From Armatimonadota bacterium (lineage in GTDB: Bacteria; Sysuimicrobiota; Sysuimicrobiia; Sysuimicrobiales; Humicultoraceae): a stretch of 64,000 nucleotides of DNA. The position numbers and the translations under genes were made by a program. The notes under the pieces were generated by a model. It was not told the DNA's origin and made no database searches. It was given only the letters and a program-made list of their open reading frames with translations. Each line of letters starts with the position of its first letter. The stretch's first letter is position 1. Shown piece by piece: positions 1 through 8,099 of the stretch. Location: the NCBI GenBank assembly GCA_031459855.1, contig JAVKHP010000001.1, positions 1,098,059 to 1,162,058 of the forward strand, given 5' to 3'.

Positions 1-2
1 TC

Positions 3-113
3 CTGACAGGTGCCGTGCCCGTGGCGGTCGGGGCGGTGCTGGTCGATGCCTGGTTCGGTGGGCTCGAGCGATGGCTGACCTCGCCCGGGCTCCGCGGCGC
101 GGACGGGCCATGA
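3..113 (+). CDS. Glycine betaine/choline-type ABC permease, C-terminal end (partial)
   Basis: The frame is open from the window edge and ends with TGA at 111-113. The 36 visible residues form a hydrophobic stretch (GAVPVAVGAVLVDAWFGGLE) followed by a short polar tail. This is how ProW/OpuB-type inner-membrane permeases of osmoprotectant importers end. Its stop overlaps the ATG of the next gene (ATGA), which encodes the matching ATPase, so the two are translationally coupled. The assignment rests mostly on that neighbour because only the tail is visible. Confidence 0.7.
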   Translation: MTGAVPVAVGAVLVDAWFGGLERWLTSPGLRGADGP

Positions 114-1153
114 TCGCCTTCGAGCACGTCGAGAAGCGCTACCCCGGGCAGGCGCAGCCCGCGGTGCGGGACGTGAGCTTCACCGTCCCGGAAGGCCGCA
201 CGTGCGTGCTGGTCGGGCCCTCGGGGTGCGGCAAGACCACGCTGCTCAAGATGGTGAATCGCCTGATCGAGCCGACGGCAGGAGTCGTGCGCGTGGCGGG
301 GCGCAACGTGGCCGAGGTCGACCCGGTGCGGTTGCGCCGGCAGGTCGGGTACGTGATCCAGCAGGTCGGTCTGTTTCCCCACATGACCATCGCGGAGAAC
401 GTCGCCACGGTCCCCCGCCTGCTCGGCTGGCCGCCCGCGCGCATCGCCCGGCGGGTGGACGAACTGCTGGCCCTGGTGGGGCTGGATCCGGCGGTCTACC
501 GCGACCGCTACCCGCGCCAGCTCTCGGGCGGGCAGGCCCAGCGGGTGGGCGTGGCGCGGGCGCTGGCGGCCGACCCGCCCATCATGCTCCTGGACGAACC
601 GTTCGGGGCCCTGGACCCGATCACGCGCGAGCACCTGCAGGCCGAGTTCCTGAAGATCCAGCAGCGGCTGCGCAAGACGGTCCTGTTCGTCACGCACGAC
701 CTGGCCGAAGCGTTCCGCATGGGCGACCAGATCTGCATTCTGAACGAGGGTCAGGTGCTCCAGGTCGGGACGCCCGACGAGGTGCTGGCCCGACCCGCGG
801 GGGCGTTCGTGGCGGCGTTTCTGGGCACGACGCGGGGCCTGCGGCGGCTGGACCTGCTGCGGGTGGACGCCGTCATGCAGCCGGCGGAAGCCGTACCCGC
901 AGGCGCGCCGGGGCCTCAGGCTGTGCCCGCGCCGCCGGCCCGGGAGCCGGGGGGGCGCACCCCGCCGTCGGGAGCGCCGGTCGCCCAGGAGCCCTCGCCC
1001 CGCGCCACCGTCGCGCGCGCCGCGCCGCTGTCCGAGGCGCTGTCGCTCATGCTGGCGCAGGACGTGGCGGCGCTGGTGGTGACCGACGACGGTGGTGCAC
1101 CGGTGGGCACCGTGACCCTGGAGGACATTCGGCGCGTCATGCGCACCGGATGA
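110..1153 (+). CDS. ABC importer ATPase, glycine betaine/choline/proline type (OpuCA/ProV-like)
   Basis: This is the cytoplasmic ATPase of an osmoprotectant importer. The 347 residues show Walker A (GPSGCGKTT), the signature LSGGQAQRVG, Walker B (IMLLDEPFGALD) and the switch His (VTHD), in the order and spacing of the ProV/OpuCA family. After a Pro/Ala-rich linker the C-terminus has one CBS-like segment (about residues 300-345), where family members usually have two. An ATG at 110 overlapping the permease stop is preferred to the upstream in-frame ATG at 71, which would bury 14 codons in the permease. OpuCA CBS domains sense ionic strength in other bacteria; whether a single one does so here is unknown. 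Confidence 0.88.
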   Translation: MIAFEHVEKRYPGQAQPAVRDVSFTVPEGRTCVLVGPSGCGKTTLLKMVNRLIEPTAGVVRVAGRNVAEVDPVRLRRQVGYVIQQVGLFPHMTIAENVATVPRLLGWPPARIARRVDELLALVGLDPAVYRDRYPRQLSGGQAQRVGVARALAADPPIMLLDEPFGALDPITREHLQAEFLKIQQRLRKTVLFVTHDLAEAFRMGDQICILNEGQVLQVGTPDEVLARPAGAFVAAFLGTTRGLRRLDLLRVDAVMQPAEAVPAGAPGPQAVPAPPAREPGGRTPPSGAPVAQEPSPRATVARAAPLSEALSLMLAQDVAALVVTDDGGAPVGTVTLEDIRRVMRTG

Positions 1154-1308
1154 GTACCGGAGGTGCCGCGCATTCCCCCGCTGAACGCACGTCCTCCGGG
1201 CCACGCCACGCCGCAGCGAAAACCCGCGTCTCCCGTCCCTCGCGGCGCACGATGAGGGCTGAGCGGCTTCCTGACCGCGGTGCGCCTCCAGGAAGACGCC
1301 GCCGGTAC

Positions 1309-1334
1309 CGCGAACGTTCCCCGGGAATGTCGCG
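1309..1334. repeat. Imperfect inverted repeat upstream of the acyl-CoA dehydrogenase
   Basis: The segment is centred on the exact palindrome TTCCCCGGGAA (1317-1327) and flanked by the imperfectly matching arms CGCGAACG and TGTCGCG. It lies about 25 bases before the ATG at 1359, where an operator could sit. It is not followed by a T run, so it is not a typical terminator. No transcription factor family could be assigned to it. Confidence 0.35.
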
Positions 1335-1358
1335 GCAGTGTGGCGAACGGTCCCATCC

Positions 1359-2504
1359 ATGCGTCCCACGCCGGAGCGTCTGAAGACCTACCTGGACGAG
1401 ATCCGGGCCTTCGTGCACGGGCCGCTGGAGGCCATCGCCGGGGAGCTCGAGCACGGCCGCACGTCGCCGGCCGCCCTGTGGGCGCTGCTGGCCGAGCGCT
1501 CGCTGCTCCGGCTGACCCTGCCGCCGGCCTACGGTGGGTGGGGCCTCGCGCTGTGCGAGTACGTCCCGATCCTGGAGACGGTCGCGCAGTCGCACGGGTC
1601 CGTGCGGATGATCGTGCACGTGCACAACGGCCTGTGGCGCCTGCTGGACCGCTACGGCACCGCCGACCAGAAGGCGCGCTACCTGCACGACTGGGCCACG
1701 GCCGGACGGAAGCTCGCCTTTGCCCTCACGGAGCCCGACGCCGGCACCGGCCCGGACATCAAGACCGAGGCGCGCCGAACCGCCGAGGGCTGGGTGCTGC
1801 AGGGGCGCAAGTGGCTCATCACCTTTGCCGACGTCGCCGACGCCTTCATCGTGGTGGCCTACACCGACCGCAGCCGCGGGGCCGATGGTATCTCGGCGTT
1901 CATCGTCCCGCGCGAGGCGCCGGGGCTGCGCATCACGCTGCAGCCTGATGGCATGGGCCTGGCGGGCACCGGGCACGGCCTGCTGGAGTTCGAGCAGTGC
2001 CGGCTTTCTCCCGACGCGCTGCTGGGCGACGAGGGCGACGGCCTGCGCATGGTGCTGCGGGATTTTCTGGACATCAGCCGAATCTCTATCGCCACGAGCT
2101 GCGTGGGGCTGGCGCAACGGGCGCTGGACCTGGCCGTGGCGCACGCGCGGCGCCGGGTGACGTTCGGGAAGCCTCTGGCCAGCCGTCAGGCGATCCAGTT
2201 CGCCCTGGCCGAGGCGGCCGTCGACGTGCAGGCGGCCCGGCTGCTGGTCTACGACGCGGCGCGGCGCGTCGACGCCGGCGCGCCCTGCACGACCGAGGCC
2301 GCCATGGCCAAGCTGTTCGGGCTCGAGATGGTGGGCCGGGTGACGGATGTGGCGTTGCGGGTCTGTGGGGGCATCGGGTACCTGCGGGGGCATCCCGTGG
2401 AGCGCATCTACCGGGACGCGCGGGCGCTGTGGTTCGAAGAGGGGACCGCGGAGATCCAGAAGCTCGTCATCGCCCGGGCGCTCCTCGATCCGCACGGGGC
2501 CTGA
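1359..2504 (+). CDS. Acyl-CoA dehydrogenase
   Basis: This FAD-dependent dehydrogenase oxidises an acyl-CoA to the 2-enoyl-CoA. The 381 residues cover the full family length: N-terminal helical domain, the middle beta-domain with FALTEPDAGT and KWLITFADVADAF, and the C-terminal helical domain with the RRVTFGKPLASRQ region. The catalytic-base motif WFEEGTAEIQ lies near the end. ATG 1359 is chosen over GTG 1338 because it fits the usual N-terminus; neither has a strong ribosome-binding site. An alcohol dehydrogenase and a FabL-like reductase follow closely, suggesting a small acyl/alcohol conversion operon. The acyl substrate cannot be read from the sequence. Confidence 0.85.
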   Translation: MRPTPERLKTYLDEIRAFVHGPLEAIAGELEHGRTSPAALWALLAERSLLRLTLPPAYGGWGLALCEYVPILETVAQSHGSVRMIVHVHNGLWRLLDRYGTADQKARYLHDWATAGRKLAFALTEPDAGTGPDIKTEARRTAEGWVLQGRKWLITFADVADAFIVVAYTDRSRGADGISAFIVPREAPGLRITLQPDGMGLAGTGHGLLEFEQCRLSPDALLGDEGDGLRMVLRDFLDISRISIATSCVGLAQRALDLAVAHARRRVTFGKPLASRQAIQFALAEAAVDVQAARLLVYDAARRVDAGAPCTTEAAMAKLFGLEMVGRVTDVALRVCGGIGYLRGHPVERIYRDARALWFEEGTAEIQKLVIARALLDPHGA

Positions 2505-2508
2505 AGGC

Positions 2509-3561
2509 ATGCTGGCCGCGCGGATCTACGAGGACACCAACGGCCGCCGGCTGGTGGTCGAGACGATCCCCGACCCGCAGCCGCGCGACGGCGAGGTTCT
2601 GGTGCGCGTGCGCGCCGCTGGGCTCTGCGGCACCGACCTGGAGATCCTCGACGGGCTGCGACTGCCCCCCGACGTCGTCTGGCCGGTGGTCCCCGGGCAC
2701 GAGGTGGCGGGCGAGGTCGTCGAGGTCGGTGCCAACGCCGAGCCCTGGCGCCCGGGACACCGGGTCGTCGTCAACCCCTACGTGGGGTGCGGACGCTGCT
2801 GGTCGTGTCTGGACGGGCGACAGTCGGCCTGCCAAGCCCCGCAGCTGGTGGGCCTCACCCGCCAGGGCGGCTTCGCCGAGCTCATCGCGGTCCCCGCCAG
2901 CAGCCTGTTCCACCTGCCGACGCACCTGCCGTTCGCCGTGGGGGCGATCCTGCCCGATGCGGTGGGCACGGCCTACCACGCGGTGATGACGCGGGGCGCG
3001 CTCCAGCCCGGACAGCGTGTGATGATCTACGGGGCAGGCGGCGTGGGGACCCACGGGGTGATGCTGGCCAAGCTCTTCGGCGCCGACCCCGTGATCGCCG
3101 TGGTGCGGCGCGCGGCGGTGGCCGAGCGGTTGACGCGCCTGGGCGCCCAGGTCGTGGTCGTGGGGGGCGAGACCAACCCCGTGCGGGAGATCCGCCGCAT
3201 GACCGACGGCCGCGGCGTGGACCTGAGCGTGGACTTCGTCGCCCGGCCCGAGTCCGTCCGGATCTGCATCGGCGCCACGCGCATCGGCGGGCGGATCGTG
3301 CTGGTCGGCGTCTCCGACGACCCGCTGGTGTTGCCGGGGTCGTCGTACCTGGTGCGCCGCGAGGTGGAGATCCGGTCCGCGTTCGGCGCCACGCCCCACG
3401 AGATGGCGATCGTCATCGGGCTGGCCGCGTCGGGGCGGCTGGACCTGACGCGCAGCGTGTCCCGACGGTGGCCGCTGGCGCAGATCGAGGAAGCGTTTCG
3501 CACCCTGCGCCACCGGCCCCCGGACGTAGTCCGGATCGTCGTCACGGACGAGCCATCCTGA
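2509..3561 (+). CDS. Zinc-dependent alcohol dehydrogenase (MDR family)
   Basis: This NAD(P)-dependent alcohol/polyol dehydrogenase has 350 residues. The catalytic zinc ligands are in CGTDLE and the GHEVAGEV motif. The structural zinc is bound by the four cysteines in the segment running from GCGRCWSC to the Cys of QSAC (about residues 90-108). The Rossmann domain has GAGGVGTHGV near residue 175. The ATG is 4 bases after the acyl-CoA dehydrogenase stop, so the two are co-transcribed. It resembles threonine/sorbitol dehydrogenase-like members and hydroxyacyl-CoA dehydrogenases of this superfamily; substrate unknown. Confidence 0.83.
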   Translation: MLAARIYEDTNGRRLVVETIPDPQPRDGEVLVRVRAAGLCGTDLEILDGLRLPPDVVWPVVPGHEVAGEVVEVGANAEPWRPGHRVVVNPYVGCGRCWSCLDGRQSACQAPQLVGLTRQGGFAELIAVPASSLFHLPTHLPFAVGAILPDAVGTAYHAVMTRGALQPGQRVMIYGAGGVGTHGVMLAKLFGADPVIAVVRRAAVAERLTRLGAQVVVVGGETNPVREIRRMTDGRGVDLSVDFVARPESVRICIGATRIGGRIVLVGVSDDPLVLPGSSYLVRREVEIRSAFGATPHEMAIVIGLAASGRLDLTRSVSRRWPLAQIEEAFRTLRHRPPDVVRIVVTDEPS

Positions 3562-3649
3562 CGGCGGCAGGGAGGACACGGGCGCGGCGGGCTGCCGGGC
3601 GCGGCGGCCACGTGCAGGATGCCGCGTAGCATGCACGGTGAGGGACGAG

Positions 3650-4438
3650 ATGGGACAGTTGACGGGCAAGGTGGCCCTCGTGACCGGCGCGACCAGGGGC
3701 ATCGGCCGGGCAACGGCCCTGCTCCTCGCCGAGCGGGGGGCCGATGTGGTCGTCCACTACCACGCTTCCGATGCGGTGGCGGCCGAGCTCGTGCAGACCA
3801 TCACCGCGCGGGGCCGGCGGGCCATCGCGCTGCGCGCCGACCTGGAGCGGCCGGACGAGATCCGGCAGCTGTTCGCCGACCTGCACCGGCAGATGGGCGG
3901 CCTGGACATCTTCGTCGCCAACGCCGCCGCCACGGCGTTTCGGCCCGTTGTCGCCCTCAAACCCCATCACCTGGCGCGCACGTACCAGCTCAACGTGTTC
4001 GCGTTCGTGCAGGCGGCGCAGGAAGCGATCCGCCTGATGGCGGGGCGCCGCGGCAAGATCGTGACGGTCTCGAGCTTCCCCACCTGGCGCTACCTCCCCG
4101 ACTACGGGCTGCTGGCGTCCGCCAAGGCCGCGCTGGAGGCCCTCACCCGCTACCTGGCCGTGGAAGCCGCTCCCCTGGGGATCACCGTGAACGGCGTGAG
4201 CCCGGGCGCGGTGGACACCGACTCCTTCCAGGCCTACGCCAGGGCCGACCCGCAGGGCCTGGTGGCAGCCATGGTGGCCGCGACCCCCAAAGGGCGTCTG
4301 GGGACGCCGGAGGACATCGCCCGGGTGATCGCGTTCCTCTGCTCGGACGACGCCGAGTGGATCGTAGGGCAGACGATCACGGTCGACGGCGGGCTGACGC
4401 TCCCGACCCCCGGGTATCGGTCGCCGGGCGCGCGCTGA
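3650..4438 (+). CDS. Short-chain reductase resembling enoyl-ACP reductase III (FabL)
   Basis: An NAD(P)H-dependent SDR of 262 residues. The cofactor motif is TGATRGIG (residues 12-19) and the NNAG equivalent is VANAAAT. The active site is not the usual YxxxK but Y152-x6-K159 (YGLLASAK), the spacing of enoyl-ACP reductases FabI/FabL. The following ALEALTRYLAVE and the C-terminal GQTITVDGG also match FabL. It may therefore reduce a trans-2-enoyl thioester rather than a ketone. ATG 3650 has AGGGA just upstream and is preferred to GTG 3638. It follows the alcohol dehydrogenase by 88 bases. The ACP versus CoA carrier is undetermined. Confidence 0.78.
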   Translation: MGQLTGKVALVTGATRGIGRATALLLAERGADVVVHYHASDAVAAELVQTITARGRRAIALRADLERPDEIRQLFADLHRQMGGLDIFVANAAATAFRPVVALKPHHLARTYQLNVFAFVQAAQEAIRLMAGRRGKIVTVSSFPTWRYLPDYGLLASAKAALEALTRYLAVEAAPLGITVNGVSPGAVDTDSFQAYARADPQGLVAAMVAATPKGRLGTPEDIARVIAFLCSDDAEWIVGQTITVDGGLTLPTPGYRSPGAR

Positions 4439-4555
4439 CGGGCCGGCGGGCGGCGGTCCGGGGCCGTTGATCCCTTCGGGCGGCCGCTGGGCCGACGTGG
4501 TGTTGGAGGAGCGCGGCCCCGGGCCCGCGTAGAGTCCCGGGCAGGGGGCATCCCG

Positions 4556-5497
4556 GTGAAGTCCACGGTGGCGGCCACGCGGCCGCTCGCGAGGGTGGTG
4601 GCCCACGGCCGGCGGTGGGTGGGGCGGGAGGCGGTCGTGGGTCCGGCGCTCGTCCTACCGGCGTTCCTCTACGTGGGACTGCTCGTGGGCTTCCCCTTCC
4701 TCTACGCCATCTACCTCAGCCTGACCGACGCCACCACGGGCAACCCCTACGGCGCGTTCGTCGGCCTGCAGAACTACGTCGAGATCGTGCAGGACCGCGT
4801 CTTCCGGCAGGCGCTGCGGAACACCTTCGTCTTCACGATCACCGCGCAGGTGGCGGTCATCGTGCTGGCCAACGTCCTGGCCCGGGCCCTCCACGCGACG
4901 CAGCGGGGCCGCGGCGTCGTCCTCTTCCTCGTCCTCCTGCCCTGGGTGGCGCCGGTGTCCCTGGCGACGATCGGCTGGTTGTGGATCCTGCATGCCCGGT
5001 TCAGCATCGTCGACTGGATGTTGCGGCAGGTAGGGCTGCTGCCGCCCCACGCCAACATGTTCTGGCTCGGCCGGCCCGACCTGGCCATGGCGTCGGTGAT
5101 CGTGGTGCACGTCTGGCGGATGCTGCCCTTCGCCACGGTGGTGTTGCTGGCCGGGCTGAGCTCGTTGCCCCGTGACCTGCTGGACCAGGCCCTGGTGGAC
5201 GGCGCGGGGTTCTGGCGGCGCCTGGCCCACGTGCAGCTGCCGCTGCTGTTGCCCATCCTGGTGGTGGCGGTGCTGTTCGGCACGATCTTCACCTTCACCG
5301 ACATGGCCGTGGTGTACGTCCTCACCCGGGGCGGGCCCTTTGAGAGCACGCAGGTGCTCTCCAGCCTGGCCTTCTTCAAGGGGATCGTTGGCGGCAACCT
5401 CAGCGTGGGCGCCAGCATCTCCCTGTTTCTCTTCCCGGTGCTCTTCGTCACGGCGGTGCTGATGCTGCGCCTGGCCCGCCGGGCGGAAGTGGCGTGA
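4556..5497 (+). CDS. Sugar-type ABC permease (MalF/UgpA-like)
   Basis: An inner-membrane permease of the carbohydrate uptake family CUT1, with 313 residues and about six membrane segments. The cytoplasmic EAA-type loop carries DQALVDGAGFWRR and LPLLLP near residues 212-240, which would contact a MalK-type ATPase. It starts with GTG preceded by AGGGGG at 4542-4547. The next permease begins inside its stop codon (TGATG), then a binding protein follows, so the three form one importer. No ATPase gene accompanies it. The transported solute cannot be predicted. Confidence 0.85.
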   Translation: MKSTVAATRPLARVVAHGRRWVGREAVVGPALVLPAFLYVGLLVGFPFLYAIYLSLTDATTGNPYGAFVGLQNYVEIVQDRVFRQALRNTFVFTITAQVAVIVLANVLARALHATQRGRGVVLFLVLLPWVAPVSLATIGWLWILHARFSIVDWMLRQVGLLPPHANMFWLGRPDLAMASVIVVHVWRMLPFATVVLLAGLSSLPRDLLDQALVDGAGFWRRLAHVQLPLLLPILVVAVLFGTIFTFTDMAVVYVLTRGGPFESTQVLSSLAFFKGIVGGNLSVGASISLFLFPVLFVTAVLMLRLARRAEVA

Positions 5498-6414
5498 TGC
5501 GGACGCAGACCGCCGCGCCGGACGTGCGCGCACGGTGGGGCGACGGGCATGGGCGCCCGGTGCACACCGGGCGGCGGTGGCGTCCCCTCGTGCGGGCGGC
5601 GGGGCGGTGGAGCGTGCTCGGCGCCTTCGCCGTCTTCACGGCGCTGCCGTTCGCCTGGATGCTCATCACGGCGTTCAAGCGCAACTCGGACCTCTACAAC
5701 CCCGCGCACAACCCCTTCTGGTTCAACGAGCCGCCGACCCTCGAGCACCTCCGGTACGTCTTCCACAACACCATGTACGCCCACTGGATCGCCAACACGG
5801 CCATGGTGGGCGTCGCTGTCGTCATCCTCACGCTCCTGCTGGCCCTGCCGGCGGGGTACAGCCTCTCCCGGTTCCTGGGAGCGTGGGGGGGGCGGCTGGG
5901 CATCAGCATCTTCCTCGTCTACCTGGTGCCGCCGACCCTGCTCTTCATCCCGCTGGCTCGCGTCGTCAGCGAGCTGGGGCTCCAGAACACGGTGTGGGCC
6001 CTGATCGTGGTCTACCCGACGATCACCGTGCCCTTCGCCACCTGGCTCCTCATGGGGTTCTTCAAGTCCATCCCGCGGGAGCTGGAAGAGCAGGCCCTGG
6101 TGGACGGGTACAGCCGGCTGGGGGCCTTCCTGCGGGTGACCCTGCCGCTGGCCGTCCCCGGGATCGTGGCGGTGATGATCTTCAGCTTCACGATCTCGGC
6201 CCAGGAGTTCGTCTACGCCCTGACCTTCGTCACCAGCACGGCCCGCAAGACCGTCAGCGTGGGCGTGCCGGCGGACATGGTGCGGGGCGACATCTTCGAC
6301 TGGGGGCCACTGATGGCGTCCGCGTTCCTGGCGAGCGTCCCGGTGGCCGTCCTCTACTACTTCGTCCTCGACAAGTTCGTGTCGGGGTTCACCACGGCGG
6401 GCGCGATTCGGTAA
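5497..6414 (+). CDS. Sugar-type ABC permease (MalG/UgpE-like)
   Basis: The second permease subunit of the same CUT1-type importer, 305 residues. The N-terminus is polar; about six hydrophobic segments follow. The EAA loop reads EQALVDGYSRLGAF with LPLAVPG, as in MalG-type subunits. The ATG overlaps the stop of the first permease (TGATG at 5495-5499), which indicates translational coupling and equimolar production. A GTG one codon earlier (5494) is also possible. Confidence 0.85.
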   Translation: MRTQTAAPDVRARWGDGHGRPVHTGRRWRPLVRAAGRWSVLGAFAVFTALPFAWMLITAFKRNSDLYNPAHNPFWFNEPPTLEHLRYVFHNTMYAHWIANTAMVGVAVVILTLLLALPAGYSLSRFLGAWGGRLGISIFLVYLVPPTLLFIPLARVVSELGLQNTVWALIVVYPTITVPFATWLLMGFFKSIPRELEEQALVDGYSRLGAFLRVTLPLAVPGIVAVMIFSFTISAQEFVYALTFVTSTARKTVSVGVPADMVRGDIFDWGPLMASAFLASVPVAVLYYFVLDKFVSGFTTAGAIR

Positions 6415-6451
6415 GACGGGCACGATCAGCGCGCAGGGGGAGGAGAGGACG

Positions 6452-8011
6452 ATGGGAGACGAACGCGAGGACCGTCTTTGGGTGCAGGGTACCGACGGGC
6501 GGTGGCGGCTGCTCACCCGCCGGGAGGTGCTGAAGCGGGCCGCCGCCGGGGCGGCGGTGGCCAGCCTCGGGCCGTTCGTGCTCACGGAGCGGGCGGCGGC
6601 GCAGCCGGTGACGCTGCGCATCCTGCAGTGGCGCCACTTCGTGCCGCCCTACGACGAGTGGTTCGACCGCGTTTTCGCGCCCCGCTGGGGCGAGAAGAAC
6701 AACGTGCGGGTGGTCGTGGAGCACATCGGGCTGGCGGAGATCCCTGCGGTGGCCGCGGGCGAGGCGTCGCGGGTCGCCGCCGGCACCGACCCGGGCCACG
6801 ACCTCATCCAGCACCTCACCCCGCCGGCGGCCCTGGAGAACCAGGTCGATACGGCGGTCCACCAGGAGGTCATCGAGGAGCTCAAGCGGCGCGCGGGCAC
6901 CTACATCGAGCTCGCCGAGAAGAGCACCTTCAACCCCGTGACCCGCAGGTACTTTGGGGTGTCCGACAACTTCGTACCCGATCCGATTCACTACCGCGGG
7001 GACCTGTGGCGCCAGGTGGCCGCGCGCCTGACGGGCGACCAGCGGGTGCCCCTGCGCGGTCCCATCACCTGGGAGGATATCCGCAAGGCCGGCCGGGAGC
7101 TGAAGCGGATGGGCAACCCGGTGGGGCTGGGGCTGTCGCAGGAGATCGACACCGGCATGTGGCTGCGGGCGCTCATGTACTCCTGGGGGACCTCGGAGCA
7201 GGACGAAGAGGGCAACGTGGTGCTGGACACGCCGCCCTACCGCCAGCGGACGCTGGACGCCCTGCGCTTCGTGAAGGCGCTGTACGACGAGACGATGTTC
7301 CCCGGGGTCTTTGCCTGGACCGCGGCCTCCAACAACGAGGAGTTCCTGGCCGGACGCATCTCCGTCGCGGCCAACGCCATCTCCATCACGCGCACGGCGC
7401 AGAGCCTGGCCGCAGCCGCCATTGCCCGCGGCGAGCACCCCAACCAGTCGCCGGCCGTGCAGTTCGCCCGCAACACCTGGATCACGGAGCGGGCACCCCA
7501 GGGGCCGGCCGGGGCCCGCGGCCTGGAACACGTCATGGGCGTCTACACCCTGTGGCGCAACCGCCCGCGGCCGGTGCGCGATGCGGCCCGGAAGTTCCTC
7601 ATCGACCTGGTGCTGAGCTACGACCCGGACGTGGCGGCACGGGAAGGGTGGCCGCCCGGGAAGTTCCACGCGAGCCAGGCCTACGACTACCCGACGTTCG
7701 TCAATGCCATCTCCAAGCAGAAGCGGCTGGCCTACCTGCGCGACGACCCGGTGAGCAAGGCTGCCGGCGACCGCAGGGACAAACTGGTCACCATCGAGAC
7801 CGCCTACGAGTGGGCGTACAACGTGGGGTGGCCCGGGCCGTCCAGTGCCGCGATCGACGAGGTGTTCAACACCTGGATCATCAACACGATGTTCGCCCGG
7901 GTGGCCCAGGGGCTGGACACGCCCGAGCAGGCACTGACGGCGGCCGCAGCGCAGATCCGCCGGGTGTTCGCCAAGTGGCGCACGCAGGGGTTGGTGGGCG
8001 GGAAGCTCTGA
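6452..8011 (+). CDS. Extracellular solute-binding protein, family 1 (CUT1 importer)
   Basis: The exported binding protein of the preceding permease pair, 519 residues. The N-terminus has a twin-arginine-like signal (LTRREVLKR followed by an Ala/Gly-rich hydrophobic stretch to about residue 51). The remainder has the two-lobed family 1 pattern, including repeated Trp/Tyr-rich ligand-contact segments (MWLRALMYSWGT, EGWPPGKFH). A ribosome-binding site GGGGAGGAGAGG precedes ATG 6452. The three-gene set lacks an ATPase and must borrow one encoded elsewhere. Ligand unknown. Confidence 0.83.
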   Translation: MGDEREDRLWVQGTDGRWRLLTRREVLKRAAAGAAVASLGPFVLTERAAAQPVTLRILQWRHFVPPYDEWFDRVFAPRWGEKNNVRVVVEHIGLAEIPAVAAGEASRVAAGTDPGHDLIQHLTPPAALENQVDTAVHQEVIEELKRRAGTYIELAEKSTFNPVTRRYFGVSDNFVPDPIHYRGDLWRQVAARLTGDQRVPLRGPITWEDIRKAGRELKRMGNPVGLGLSQEIDTGMWLRALMYSWGTSEQDEEGNVVLDTPPYRQRTLDALRFVKALYDETMFPGVFAWTAASNNEEFLAGRISVAANAISITRTAQSLAAAAIARGEHPNQSPAVQFARNTWITERAPQGPAGARGLEHVMGVYTLWRNRPRPVRDAARKFLIDLVLSYDPDVAAREGWPPGKFHASQAYDYPTFVNAISKQKRLAYLRDDPVSKAAGDRRDKLVTIETAYEWAYNVGWPGPSSAAIDEVFNTWIINTMFARVAQGLDTPEQALTAAAAQIRRVFAKWRTQGLVGGKL

Positions 8012-8040
8012 GGAGGGCTGTCGGCCGCTGTGACGATACG

Positions 8041-8075
8041 ACGGGGCGGCCGGCCACACGGGCCGGCCGCCCCGT
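8041..8075. terminator. Bidirectional terminator between convergent genes
   Basis: A perfect 15-bp inverted repeat (ACGGGGCGGCCGGCC, 8041-8055, with its complement at 8061-8075) and a five-base loop. It lies between the stop of the binding protein (+) and the stop of fabH (-), 30 and 25 bases away. No long T tract follows on either side, but position and stem strength support shared termination. Confidence 0.75.
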
Positions 8076-8099
8076 CAGCGGGCTCCGTGCGATCCCTGG

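Noticed and set aside
1302-1342. GGTACCGCG near 1304 as a possible third T-box
   Set aside because: The conserved T before GG, the Stem I elements and a following terminator are all missing, and the downstream gene is an acyl-CoA dehydrogenase.
1137-2510. Long minus-strand frame opposite the acyl-CoA dehydrogenase
   Set aside because: Arg/His/Gly-rich composition without any family motif; it is the antisense shadow of a real gene in high-GC DNA.
4774-6621. 615-codon minus-strand frame opposite the sugar-type permeases
   Set aside because: Low-complexity His/Gly/Arg composition and full overlap with clear permease genes.
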